DNA of 62,378 bases from Paenibacillus chondroitinus NBRC 15376. Its GTDB lineage: Bacteria; Bacillota; Bacilli; Paenibacillales; NBRC-103111. Location of the stretch: positions 1 to 62,378 of the forward strand of contig NZ_BILW01000038.1 in the NCBI RefSeq assembly GCF_004000765.1, in the 5' to 3' direction. The notes below the pieces were generated by a model. That model was given only the letters and a program-made list of their open reading frames with translations. It did not search any database and was not told where the DNA came from. Each line of letters opens with the position of its first letter. The first letter of the stretch is position 1. Positions 33,658-42,012 of the stretch are shown here, piece after piece. The translations under genes and the position numbers were made by a program.

Positions 33658-35379
33658 ATGAACAAGGGAATCGTCAGCATGAATCCGCCGATCCGCCGTC
33701 ACCTGGGAGCATTTTTTACATTACAAAATGTGTTGATTGTCGTGCTCGTGCTCACTTTAACAACTAGCACCCTGATTCCGTTAATCCTCTTATTTAGCAA
33801 ATCTTTGCTAAATAAGAATGAGGAGTTTATTGGATTGGCTAACTTTGTCCAATACTTCTCTACGCCTTCCTTGCTTCAATCGTTAACGAACACGATTTGG
33901 ATTTCAGTTCTATCTACCGTACTTGCCGTTGTTCTCGCATTCGCGTACGCCTATGGAATTAGCCGTACGGCTATTCGGGGCAAAAGTTATTTCCGCTACA
34001 TTGCGTTATTGCCGCTTTTTCAACCGACGATGATGCATGGGATTGCGCTTACTTATTTGTTTGGGAATCAAGGCATGGTTACGCACGGTTTTTTCGGACT
34101 TTTGCCTGGTATAAGGATTCCGATCTATGGTCCCGTTGGGATCGTTATCTCTGAAGTGATTTATTTATTTCCTCAAGCTTTTCTGATTTTTATCACAGCT
34201 TTGTCAATGACCGATCAGCGACTGTATGAGGCCGCGGAATCGCTGGGCGCGAATAAATGGAAAACTTTTTTTACGGTGACTTTGCCCTCCGTTAAGTACG
34301 GCCTCATCAGTGCCATTTTTGTCTGTTTCACAGCCAGCTTCACGGATTTCGGGGCTCCGCAGGCGATCGGCGGAAAGTTTAACGTGCTTGCTACGGATAT
34401 TTACAAACAGGTTATCGGCCAGCAAAATTTATCCATGGGTGCGACAGTGGGGATCCTGCTCACGATTCCGGCCATTATTGCTTTTGCTGTGGACCGATTC
34501 GTGGAGCGCAAACAACGTTCACTGCTCTCTTCCAAGTCAACGCCCTATCGGGTACCGGAAGGACGAGCTCGGGACAGATTTTATCGTACATTTTGTATCA
34601 TCATCTCGATTGCTATTTTGGTGCCGTTAATCACGATCGTTTTTGCTTCCTTAGTGAAGGTGTGGCCGTACAATATCAGTTTAAGCTTCAAACATTATGA
34701 TTTTTCCAGTGTGGCAGGGTCAGGTTTGGAGCCGTTTTGGAATTCACTTAAAGTCTCACTCATCACAGCGGTGGTGGGGACGATCATGACTTTTGTTTTT
34801 GCTTATTTGATTGAAAAAACCAGATCGATGAAAGGATTGCGGCAAGTCGGTTACTTTTTGTCGATTTTACCGCTTGCGCTTCCGGGGATGGTTATCGGCC
34901 TTGCCTACATTTTCTTTTTCAATGATTCCAGCAATCCGCTGAATTGGATTTATGGGACAATGACGATCATCGTGCTTGCGAACATCACGCATTTTTACGC
35001 AGTTCCCTTCATTACCGCTACGACCGCGCTGAAAAAGCTGGACAAGGAATTCGAACTCGTTTCGGAGTCTATGCGTGTTCCTTTTTACCGAACATTTTTG
35101 CGGGTCACAGTGCCCATGTCCCTTCCGGCCATTATCGAAATTGCCATGTACTTTTTCGTGAATTCCATGGTTACGGTGTCTGCGGTTGTGTTCCTCCGGG
35201 CTGCTGATATGAATCTTGCGGCTGTCGCTTTAGTGAATATGGAAGATGCAGGCGACGTAGCTGCCGCAGCGGCGATGTCTACCCTGATCGTTGGAACGAA
35301 TATTATCGTTCGTTTGTCTTATGAGTTCATTTTAAAAAAGGTGAAAAAGCGCACGGCTGCTTGGCAAATGCCGAAGTAA
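33658..35379 (+). CDS. double-length ABC permease (phosphonate/AEP type)
   Basis: A 573-residue membrane protein with about twelve helices and two permease halves. Each has an EAA loop: YEAAESLGANKWKTFFTVTLP in the first half (about residue 190) and a diverged FELVSESMRVPFYRTFLRV in the second. FbpB and the PhnU2-type AEP permeases have this fused layout, so a single gene forms the whole channel. The start is directly after the ATPase stop. The second EAA loop has lost the usual Glu-Ala-Ala and Gly, which is common in such fusions. Confidence 0.9.
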   Translation: MNKGIVSMNPPIRRHLGAFFTLQNVLIVVLVLTLTTSTLIPLILLFSKSLLNKNEEFIGLANFVQYFSTPSLLQSLTNTIWISVLSTVLAVVLAFAYAYGISRTAIRGKSYFRYIALLPLFQPTMMHGIALTYLFGNQGMVTHGFFGLLPGIRIPIYGPVGIVISEVIYLFPQAFLIFITALSMTDQRLYEAAESLGANKWKTFFTVTLPSVKYGLISAIFVCFTASFTDFGAPQAIGGKFNVLATDIYKQVIGQQNLSMGATVGILLTIPAIIAFAVDRFVERKQRSLLSSKSTPYRVPEGRARDRFYRTFCIIISIAILVPLITIVFASLVKVWPYNISLSFKHYDFSSVAGSGLEPFWNSLKVSLITAVVGTIMTFVFAYLIEKTRSMKGLRQVGYFLSILPLALPGMVIGLAYIFFFNDSSNPLNWIYGTMTIIVLANITHFYAVPFITATTALKKLDKEFELVSESMRVPFYRTFLRVTVPMSLPAIIEIAMYFFVNSMVTVSAVVFLRAADMNLAAVALVNMEDAGDVAAAAAMSTLIVGTNIIVRLSYEFILKKVKKRTAAWQMPK

Positions 35380-35385
35380 AGCCCT

Positions 35386-35402
35386 ATCATGCAAAGCGTG
35401 AT
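35386..35402 (+). promoter_or_regulatory. imperfect palindrome ahead of the DeoR gene
   Basis: ATCATGC, AAA, GCGTGAT: 7-bp arms with one mismatch, in the 47-bp gap before the regulator. It could be its own operator; no repeat of it was seen at the phn promoters. Confidence 0.25.
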
Positions 35403-35426
35403 GCATAAATTGGAGGGTCTAACCTT

Positions 35427-36215
35427 ATGTCTTTGATTGGTGAAGAGCGAAAGGATTATATTCTTAATCGTTTGAATTTGGATGGCAAAGTGAAGACGAA
35501 TGAGTTGGTCGAAGCTCTGGATGTTTCATCTGAGACGATACGTCGTTATTTGGAAGAGCTGGAGGATGAAAATAAGCTGAAACGGGTATATGGCGGTGCG
35601 GTCAAAATTAATTTGTCCCGAGACGAGCCGTCACACTTGAAGAGAGAGGTGCTGTACGCGGATGAGAAGCGGAAAATCGGACGTGCAGCAGCCACCCTCG
35701 TGGAGGATAATGACGTCATTTTCATCGATGACGGCACTACGACCTTGCATATCATCGATTATTTGCTAAACAAGAAAAACCTGACAGTTCTAACGATCTC
35801 CATACCTGCCCTGTACTTGTTAATTGACTACAAAAACAAAGGATTGTTCAACGGGGACATCTTTTTAATTGGCGGTAAGGTGAATGCCCTGCATTCCAGG
35901 GTCACAGGCCTGCTGGCTGAGAAAATGGTGGAAAATTTCAACGCGGATAAAGCGTTCTTATCTGTGGACGGCATGATGCTGGACAAAGGGATTACAGGCT
36001 TTGAAGAAAGTAAAGGCCAACTGACGCAGAAAATGATGAAATATGCCAAGCAAAATATCGTGCTCTGTGATCACTCCAAGTTCGGGCTCGTGCAATTCTA
36101 CAAAATTGCAGATTTGAGAGAGATCGATCTCATTGTCAGCGATGTGTCAGCCCCAAAAGAATGGGTGTACGGATTGCAGAAAAAAGGAGTTGCATGGGTC
36201 TCATCAAACGATTAG
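35427..36215 (+). CDS. DeoR/GlpR family transcriptional regulator
   Basis: A 262-residue regulator. N-terminal winged helix (residues 1-55, KTNELVEALDVSSETIRRYLEEL, in pieces, with RVYGGAV at the wing). The C-terminal sugar-phosphate-isomerase-like sensor (75-250) has DDGTTTLHI and SVDGMMLDKGITGFEES, and the late LCDHSKFG. Effectors of this family are usually phosphorylated metabolites. It is 47 bases after the AEP permease on the same strand, so it may couple AEP uptake to an intermediate such as phosphonoacetaldehyde. That is inference from position. Confidence 0.9.
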   Translation: MSLIGEERKDYILNRLNLDGKVKTNELVEALDVSSETIRRYLEELEDENKLKRVYGGAVKINLSRDEPSHLKREVLYADEKRKIGRAAATLVEDNDVIFIDDGTTTLHIIDYLLNKKNLTVLTISIPALYLLIDYKNKGLFNGDIFLIGGKVNALHSRVTGLLAEKMVENFNADKAFLSVDGMMLDKGITGFEESKGQLTQKMMKYAKQNIVLCDHSKFGLVQFYKIADLREIDLIVSDVSAPKEWVYGLQKKGVAWVSSND

Positions 36216-36267
36216 CTGTGTGTTATGATAGAACGGTAATCATGACAAATGTTGGGAGCTGATTCGT

Positions 36268-37287
36268 TTGTCGGTACAACTGAAAGTGAAGCAATCCCCG
36301 AGTACTGTTGGTATTTTCAAGCATGCCGTCACCATGGTGATGGGAATGTGGCTGATTGTCGGCTTGTTTATCGATGGCTTTGCCCATAATCACGGGGCGG
36401 TTGAAACCTTTTTTACGCCATGGCATGCTATTTTGTACTCCGGTTATTTGGCCTGTGCGATTTGGATTCTTATCATAACTTATCAGAATAAAATAAAAGC
36501 CCATCATGCTACTTGGGCAGCGTCTATTCCTACGGGATATAAGCTCGGTGTCGCCGGTGTCATCATCTTTTTTGTCGGCGGTATCGGGGATATGTTATGG
36601 CATACGATATTTGGCATTGAGAAAAATATTGAAGCGCTCTTAAGCCCGACCCATCTGATCCTATTGACCGGAGCGCTGATGATATTGACCAGCCCATACC
36701 GCGCGATGAGTGTTGCGGAGAAAGACGTTTCTCCAAGCTTTCGCCGGCTGCTGCCTGCCTTGACTTCCGTGGCGCTGACCTTTGCCGTGATGGCCTTTTT
36801 TCTTATGTATGCCTGGTCGTTTCGTCAGAACTTATGGATGGCCAGGGAAGAAGACGCAGTGGCTAAAGCGGTTGTGGATTTCCTGGTTACAACGATGCTG
36901 CTCGTTTTGCCAATTATGCTTGTAATGAGAAGGTGGAAGCTGCCTTTCGGAACGGTGACCTATTTCTTTGTGTTTGAGGCGGTATTGATGGCGGTGCTGG
37001 ATGGGTTCTCGCACTATGGTTCTATCGTGATTCTGCTCATTAGCGGGATAATCGGTGATTTGCTTTTGAAATCGATCAAAGACAAAGAAACCGGTGCTTG
37101 GCAGTATCGCGGCGTTTTCTTCCTGCTGCCCGTTCTTATCTGGGGCTTGTATTTTGCCGATTTGCGCCTGTTTCACACGTTAGATTGGTCTCCTGAGCTG
37201 TGGGGTGGCACGATCTTTATTTGCGGTCTCTGTTCGATGGGATTAAGCATGCTGACGGCTCCGCTCAGGACTGGAAGAAAACAATGA
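36268..37287 (+). CDS. polytopic membrane protein, unknown role
   Basis: A 339-residue membrane protein with about nine hydrophobic segments, starting at TTG after TTGGGAGC. Conserved-looking polar residues inside membrane parts include IDGFAHNHG (residues ~33-41), FTPWHAILYSG, GDMLWHTIFG and LSPTHLILLTG; several His could bind metal or haem. I do not recognise the family. It ends in an ATGA overlap with a Met/His-rich lipoprotein gene, so the pair should act together, possibly in copper or other metal handling. Confidence 0.8.
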   Translation: MSVQLKVKQSPSTVGIFKHAVTMVMGMWLIVGLFIDGFAHNHGAVETFFTPWHAILYSGYLACAIWILIITYQNKIKAHHATWAASIPTGYKLGVAGVIIFFVGGIGDMLWHTIFGIEKNIEALLSPTHLILLTGALMILTSPYRAMSVAEKDVSPSFRRLLPALTSVALTFAVMAFFLMYAWSFRQNLWMAREEDAVAKAVVDFLVTTMLLVLPIMLVMRRWKLPFGTVTYFFVFEAVLMAVLDGFSHYGSIVILLISGIIGDLLLKSIKDKETGAWQYRGVFFLLPVLIWGLYFADLRLFHTLDWSPELWGGTIFICGLCSMGLSMLTAPLRTGRKQ

Positions 37288-38108
37288 AGCAGCTTGTCAT
37301 CCTTCTCATGGGTTTGGCTGTTCTCTTAGCCGCTTGCGGGAATCAAAACACGGCCATGGATATGTCAGGGATGCAGATGTTTGGGAATATGAAGGCTATG
37401 CCGACACATGCCCACAGCGATGATGCCATTGCGCATTTCTCAGTTGCCATGGATCGTTACATGCCGGGTGAAGAGGCGACGATCACGATTCTTATCCAGG
37501 ATAAGTGGAATAAACCGATTGATCGTTTCGACCTCATGCACGAGAAGCTGATGCATCTGATCGTGGTGAGCAAGGATCTGTCATATTTTGATCATCTTCA
37601 TCCGGAGCATGTCGGGCAAGGCCAGTTCACCGTCAAGACGAAGTTCCCTGCCAGCGGCTATTATCAGCTGATTGCTGATTTTACTCCGCAAGGAAGGGGA
37701 GAGACGGTGCAAACGCACTGGGTCACGATTAAGGGGAAAGAGCCGAAGATGGCGGTTCTTCAACCGGATACCTCGCTGACGAAAGAGGTGGACGGTAAGG
37801 AAGTAACGCTTGCTTTCGACCATCTTATGGCGGGAATGGGGCTGGATATGATCTTCACGATCAAGGATGCCCGGACGAAACAGCCGATCACCGATCTGCA
37901 GCCCTATCTGGGCAGCTTGGGGCATGTGGTTGCCATCAGCGCCGATGCGAAGGAGTATGTCCATGTCCACCCGAATGAGCAGAAGGGTTCAGGACCTACG
38001 GCTGCTTTCACGATTATTTTCCCAAAAAGCGGCGTTTATAAAATCTGGGGACAATTTCAGCATCAGAATGAAGTATTTATCGTACCTTTTACCATAAAAG
38101 TGCCATAA
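37284..38108 (+). CDS. Met/His-rich lipoprotein, possible metal-binding
   Basis: A 274-residue lipoprotein. Signal peptide and lipobox VLLAACGN (Cys at residue 18), then a methionine- and histidine-rich stretch (TAMDMSGMQMFGNMK, MPTHAHSDD). Two repeated modules follow, each with a His-rich motif: LMHEKLMHLIVVSKDLSYF then DHLHPEH in the first, and GHVVAISADAKEYVHVHP in the second. This pattern occurs in exported proteins linked to copper or heavy-metal resistance. The start overlaps the previous stop (ATGA). Function is inferred from composition only. Confidence 0.82.
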   Translation: MKQLVILLMGLAVLLAACGNQNTAMDMSGMQMFGNMKAMPTHAHSDDAIAHFSVAMDRYMPGEEATITILIQDKWNKPIDRFDLMHEKLMHLIVVSKDLSYFDHLHPEHVGQGQFTVKTKFPASGYYQLIADFTPQGRGETVQTHWVTIKGKEPKMAVLQPDTSLTKEVDGKEVTLAFDHLMAGMGLDMIFTIKDARTKQPITDLQPYLGSLGHVVAISADAKEYVHVHPNEQKGSGPTAAFTIIFPKSGVYKIWGQFQHQNEVFIVPFTIKVP

Positions 38109-38188
38109 AGGCGTTACCTTTACAATTTGAACTTAATTTTGTAATCAAAAAGAAATATGTTATTCATCTGGCTTTAATGAAGCGGGCT

Positions 38189-38264
38189 TATAATAGAACT
38201 CGACCCCCTTTAAAATATATATATCTTAAGACCCGCGGCCCGTTGCTGTGGGTCTCTTTTTATT
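38189..38264 (+). ncRNA. possible short transcript: -10 box to terminator
   Basis: TATAAT (38189-38194) is followed about 35 bases later by a hairpin AGACCC (38229-38234)/GGGTCT (38250-38255) with a T-run. This could just be the lipoprotein operon terminator, or a ~65-nt RNA from its own promoter; the -35 is weak. The rest of the 518-bp gap is the four-palindrome element at 38329-38568. Confidence 0.25.
38229..38264 (+). terminator. terminator after the Met/His-rich lipoprotein gene
   Basis: AGACCC.C.G pairs with its complement ending GGGTCT, followed by CTTTTTATT. Confidence 0.7.
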
Positions 38265-38328
38265 GATGAGGGGTGGCGTGGGCACCTTGCGCCAAGCAAT
38301 TCCATTTACTCAGCATGACCGCCTCTCG

Positions 38329-38568
38329 CTATGGGCCCTCGCTTCCATCTCTATGTATGTTGTACTTTGTACAACATACAACCGCTTTAAACCCCGCTAC
38401 CCTGCTTTTCATTGCACAAAGTACAATGAAATCAATCAAAATAGCGTGAAAATCGCTTTATTTTGTCTTCTACGTTGTACTTTGTACAGCGTAGAAGGCG
38501 GCATCGGCCGTCCTGAGGCCTCTATATTGCAAAAAGCGCAACATAGGAGAAGGTATCGGCCATTATAG
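38329..38568. repeat. four-palindrome intergenic element, TTGTAC type
   Basis: Hairpins at 38354-38380 (perfect 12-bp stem, loop TTT), 38407-38431 (11-bp stem, one mismatch, loop AAA), 38467-38497 (14-bp stem, one G-U, loop TTT) and 38522-38546 (CTATATTG/CAACATAG). Centres are 52, 63 and 52 bp apart. Outer sequences CTATGGGCC (38329) and GGCCATTATAG (38558) are roughly inverted. An extra small stem (AAAATA.CG/CG..TATTTT) lies in the centre. Same geometry as the elements at 15291-15539 and 62050-62306. Confidence 0.78.
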
Positions 38569-38576
38569 ATAAGATC

Positions 38577-38614
38577 AGAAAAAAGACAGGTCGAATCTCA
38601 GATTCGCCTGTCTT
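38577..38614 (-). terminator. terminator of the minus-strand lipoprotein gene
   Basis: AAGACAGG.CGAATCT/AGATTCG.CTGTCTT hairpin with one bulge; on the minus strand it is followed by a T-run (A-run at 38579-38584 on +). Confidence 0.85.
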
Positions 38615-38626
38615 ATGTCGATATGC

Positions 38627-39175
38627 TTATTTTTTCGCTACGTCGGAGATAACGAATTTGTCGTTTACTTTTTTCGTTGTATAAGTGGCGCCGTCTTTCG
38701 TCGTGAATTTGACTTGATCCGCCGTATTTGCTGTGTCAAATGTAACGTCTGCTTTGGTTGTATCTAGCAGGTTTGTCGGGAAAAAGGAAGTCGGGTTCGT
38801 TACAATCGCTCCGTCCGCTTGCTGTTCCGTCAAATAGTGGGCTGCCAATTTATCAGCCATTGCGGCATCGAAGTAGCTGGAAAGGAACTTCACGGCTTTT
38901 TCTTTGCTATCAGCGGCGATAGGGTTAAGGATCAGCTTGCCATCTTTGGATTTGGCTTCTCCGAAGAGGAAGCCGACCTTCTCTTGAGAAATTCTAGCGC
39001 CGATGTAGCCTTTCATGTTGATCGTATCCTGCGTTTCCGCTGTTGCTTGCGGGGAAGCTGCTGCACTTGCGCTTGGAGACGGGCTAGCTGTATTTTTTGG
39101 TGCGGAGGAGCAAGCTGCTCCAGTCACCATCATTGTAAGCAGGATCACGCCTGCGGCTGTTTGTTTCAATGTCAT
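38627..39175 (-). CDS. small lipoprotein, unknown role
   Basis: A 182-residue lipoprotein: signal peptide with lipobox VTGAACSS (Cys near residue 22), a Ser/Pro/Ala-rich linker (SPSPSASAAASPQATAETQ), then a ~130-residue domain (GYIGARISQEKVGFLFGE..., DGATYTTKKVNDKFVISD). The domain resembles small secreted beta-rich proteins that resist naming. GAAGAGGTG precedes the ATG. It is a single-gene unit with its own terminator. Confidence 0.78.
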   Translation of the reverse strand: MTLKQTAAGVILLTMMVTGAACSSAPKNTASPSPSASAAASPQATAETQDTINMKGYIGARISQEKVGFLFGEAKSKDGKLILNPIAADSKEKAVKFLSSYFDAAMADKLAAHYLTEQQADGAIVTNPTSFFPTNLLDTTKADVTFDTANTADQVKFTTKDGATYTTKKVNDKFVISDVAKK

Positions 39176-39334
39176 AAACGATACACCTCTTCATCTGTAT
39201 GAATGTATTTATTTGTAAGTAAATACATATTATATTCGATTTAAATAACCACAAGTGTAGAATATACGCTATTTTGAGACGTAATGCAATGAATTCAAGG
39301 AAAGTTCACATTCTATTTTGTCCCTGAAAAAGCG

Positions 39335-39374
39335 AAAAAAACCCTCATTTCCACTAGATAAGTGGAGATGAAGG
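39335..39374 (-). terminator. terminator of the DUF2339 gene
   Basis: CC.TCAT.TCCACT pairs with AGTGGA.ATGA.GG; the minus strand continues into T residues (A-run at 39335-39341 on +). Confidence 0.8.
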
Positions 39375-39402
39375 CCTCTCGATTGCATTTATGATAGCTT
39401 GT

Positions 39403-41109
39403 TTATTTACGCTTATAAAACAACCTGGAAATCCCAACGCCAATGGCTCCAAGTCCGATAAAAAGGATCGCACGAATGGCGGTAGATACATCAGGCAGAT
39501 CAATGAAAATAATTTTGAGCAGGGTTACGAACAAGAACAGGATGCCGATTAGATTTGCTTTTGCTTTTCGAACAAATAGTCCTGCGATAATTAGGAGCAC
39601 TGCGTAAATGGCCCATACACCGGAGAGAATGAGATGTTGGTAATCACTATTGAGAGCCTTCGTTAAGGCGTTCGTTACTTGTGAGACGAAAATGAGGAGC
39701 AGTATGAATGTCATCCATAGCAAAAGAAGTGAGATGCGTGACGGTGCAAGCCCTTTCTGAGCAGAAGAGCGATAGAACGCATAAAGGCCGCCGATGGTAG
39801 CCACGAGCACAAACCAAGCAAAAGTTTCATGTGAACCGATATCATGGATCGGATGGGTGAGAACAAATAGCATACCGATAAAATAGGTAAAAGCTCCGCT
39901 GATTTGCTGCAGCCTGCTTTGGAAGCGGACACCCAGACAAAGCGCGATGCCGCCTTCGACTAGCAGCGCTGATGCGGCTTGGTCGGCATGCAGGACGAAA
40001 ATCAGCCATAAGAAGATGCTGAACGTTGCGATGGATACATGGACAGAGAAAGCCCTCTTTTGCAAGTAAAGCCAAGAGGAAGTTCCGATGTACAAAAGCG
40101 ACCACAGAGCCAGCATCCATTCATAGATGTGCCTATCGCTGTCAGCCGTGCCGTAGAAACCGTATGTCCAGGCTGCGACTAGACCAAAGCTTAAGAACAA
40201 CGTGATGCGCTGTCCAATTCGGCTGTCTTCCGAGCGCAGAAGTGATATGCCGAAAAGGAGCAGGTGCTGCAAGATGATAACGGCTAGCACGGCCGGTTTG
40301 TCACTCTCTGAATGGCTGAGCAGAGTCGATATGAGCAATGGCAGATGAAGTACGCCAAAGGCTGTGAAATAAGCACCGCGGAAGGCATAGCGCAGCGATA
40401 ACAATATCATAGCCATGGAAAAGAGACCTTCATAGCCAGCGATAATCCACATATTCGGATGCGCAGAATCGACCATGAACGGAACAAGATATCCCGCAAG
40501 CAAGGTAATAATCATGAGGGCTTGTGAACGATGGCGAATCGCTATGAACACACTAGCTGCTATCGAAACAATGTAAAGCACAAAAGCAAGCCAGGACGGA
40601 ATCAACTCAAATAGCATGTGGGCAGCGAAAAGGGATAAGATCAGAACCCCGCTCGCTCCGCCGAGCAGCACTTGCCCCAATGCTGTGCGTTTACGGCGTA
40701 TTTGCGTTTCCCCTTGCCAATACATGAGACCTGCTGCGACAACTCCGAGTAGGCAGCGGACAGGCTCTGTAATGATGCCGGCGCTCACGGCGGCTGTAAA
40801 CCCCCAGAGCACGCCAAGCAGGAAGACGATGATAAAAATGCGCGGCAGCCAGACGCGGGCGATCAAGTGCTCCCAATCTCTTGGGGGAGCGGGCTCTTTG
40901 GCGGGAACTGCGGGAACTGCGGGAACTGCGGGCACGGTTTCCTGCTGGAGTTGCGGGCGCGGAGCTGGCTGGGCATGCTCGATAGCAGGAGCTGATACCT
41001 CTGTGCGTTCAGATTCTGATGCATTTGGTCGGTTAAGTGCATGGTCCAGCAGCAGCTCGAGCTCTTTTACTCTTTTTTCCAATGCGGCTACTCGTAATTC
41101 TAGATCCAT
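39403..41109 (-). CDS. DUF2339 polytopic membrane protein
   Basis: A 568-residue protein. The start at 41109 is picked because AAAGGGGGC lies upstream; the frame is open to 41157. N-terminal coiled coil (residues 1-25, ELRVAALEKRVKELELLL), Pro/Ala-rich linker with three tandem VPA units, then about sixteen hydrophobic segments filling the rest, as in DUF2339 proteins. WEHLIARVWLPRIFIIVFLLG is the common DUF2339 entry. The tandem VPA codes from a 9-bp direct repeat GCGGGAACT at about 40901-40934. Function of the family is unknown. Confidence 0.85.
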   Translation of the reverse strand: MDLELRVAALEKRVKELELLLDHALNRPNASESERTEVSAPAIEHAQPAPRPQLQQETVPAVPAVPAVPAKEPAPPRDWEHLIARVWLPRIFIIVFLLGVLWGFTAAVSAGIITEPVRCLLGVVAAGLMYWQGETQIRRKRTALGQVLLGGASGVLILSLFAAHMLFELIPSWLAFVLYIVSIAASVFIAIRHRSQALMIITLLAGYLVPFMVDSAHPNMWIIAGYEGLFSMAMILLSLRYAFRGAYFTAFGVLHLPLLISTLLSHSESDKPAVLAVIILQHLLLFGISLLRSEDSRIGQRITLFLSFGLVAAWTYGFYGTADSDRHIYEWMLALWSLLYIGTSSWLYLQKRAFSVHVSIATFSIFLWLIFVLHADQAASALLVEGGIALCLGVRFQSRLQQISGAFTYFIGMLFVLTHPIHDIGSHETFAWFVLVATIGGLYAFYRSSAQKGLAPSRISLLLLWMTFILLLIFVSQVTNALTKALNSDYQHLILSGVWAIYAVLLIIAGLFVRKAKANLIGILFLFVTLLKIIFIDLPDVSTAIRAILFIGLGAIGVGISRLFYKRK

Positions 41110-41270
41110 GATAGCCCCCTTTGATGTGCGTATTTTAGGTATGTTTTTCCATCTCATTCTATGTTAACATGGGCCTGGCAAGACGTGTAGGCTGAGGGAA
41201 AAAATAAAAGCGGGACAACTATGCTACAATAGTCATAAAACACGAATAGGACATTAGGAGATGAACCGTC

Positions 41271-41549
41271 ATGAGTAAGGAATTAAACGAACAAGAGCTT
41301 ATCCAATTTATCGTAGAAAAATCAAAAGCAGATGCCAAACAAATTCAGCTCGTACTGAAATATGAGAAAGCGTATATTCTGAAGGTTGAACAAAGTTCCA
41401 AAGGGGAAGTGGACATCGACAGCGATGATTTGATCGATCATATTCTAAGCAGGCCGGATGTGAAATTGACAGAGCTCGCGGTGGACACCATTTTGGAAGC
41501 GGAAATGGCCTACTTAATGAAACATGGATTAGCCGGTTACATGGATTAA
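41271..41549 (+). CDS. small acidic protein, unknown
   Basis: A 92-residue soluble, acidic protein with mostly helical character (LNEQELIQFIVEKSKADAKQ, residues 5-24; then a DIDSDDLIDHIL stretch). AGGAGATG lies before the ATG. I do not recognise it. It stands alone with its own terminator, between the divergent DUF2339 gene and the repeat array. Confidence 0.75.
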   Translation: MSKELNEQELIQFIVEKSKADAKQIQLVLKYEKAYILKVEQSSKGEVDIDSDDLIDHILSRPDVKLTELAVDTILEAEMAYLMKHGLAGYMD

Positions 41550-41555
41550 GGAAAG

Positions 41556-41594
41556 AGGACGATGCAGGGGACTTCTCCAGTGTCGTCCTTTTTT
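41556..41594 (+). terminator. terminator of the small acidic protein gene
   Basis: AGGACGA pairs with TCGTCCT around a 20-nt loop, followed by six T. Confidence 0.75.
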
Positions 41595-41630
41595 CATACG
41601 TATGTTGGCGTGTCAGTGGGGAATTATTGG

Positions 41631-41808
41631 GGAGCCACGGGGCGCTATTTTTCTGAAAGGGGGCATGTTGTAGGTGTCAGGAGAACTACAGGGCGCTATT
41701 CCGCCAACTTCATGCAAAAAACATTGCATGACGGCTGAATAAGGTCCTGTAGTTCCCACTCAGAGAGGAAACAGCGTGTTTCTCTTCAAATAGAGGCCTC
41801 CAGTTCCC
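41631..41808. repeat. four-unit GGGAACTAC intergenic array (copy B)
   Basis: Forward units 41631-41650 (diverged, GGAGCCACGGGGCGCTATTT) and 41681-41700 (GAGAACTACAGGGCGCTATT); reverse units 41737-41757 (AATAAGGTCCTGTAGTTCCC) and 41788-41808 (AAATAGAGGCCTCCAGTTCC). Unit starts are 50, 56 and 51 bp apart, against 52, 55 and 51 in copy A. It fills most of the 505-bp gap before the GH2 gene; the remaining ~250 bp hold that gene's promoter region. Confidence 0.75.
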
Positions 41809-41960
41809 TTGAGCGAACCCTTAGCAGGATTTCGGTAAGAATGTCACAATGTCACGCTACACCACGGCAAGGACTCATGTATCATGTGCATGACTGAGGA
41901 GGTCGTTGGCACGGAACGCATGCACTTATAATAACTTACAAGTTAATTGAATAACATGTA

Positions 41961-41989
41961 TTGACAGAAAATGAGCTTGGGATGATAAT
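41961..41989 (+). promoter_or_regulatory. strong sigma-A promoter of the GH2 gene
   Basis: TTGACA (41961-41966), 17-bp spacer, GATAAT (41984-41989). Consensus-like; 66 bases before the ATG. Confidence 0.75.
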
Positions 41990-42012
41990 AGTCTTAGTTG
42001 CAATGGACTTAT

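Noticed and set aside
38248..38568. A 106-codon plus-strand frame across the palindromic element
   Set aside because: It is composed of the hairpin sequences themselves, has a Cys/Tyr-rich composition unlike a normal protein, and no good start site.
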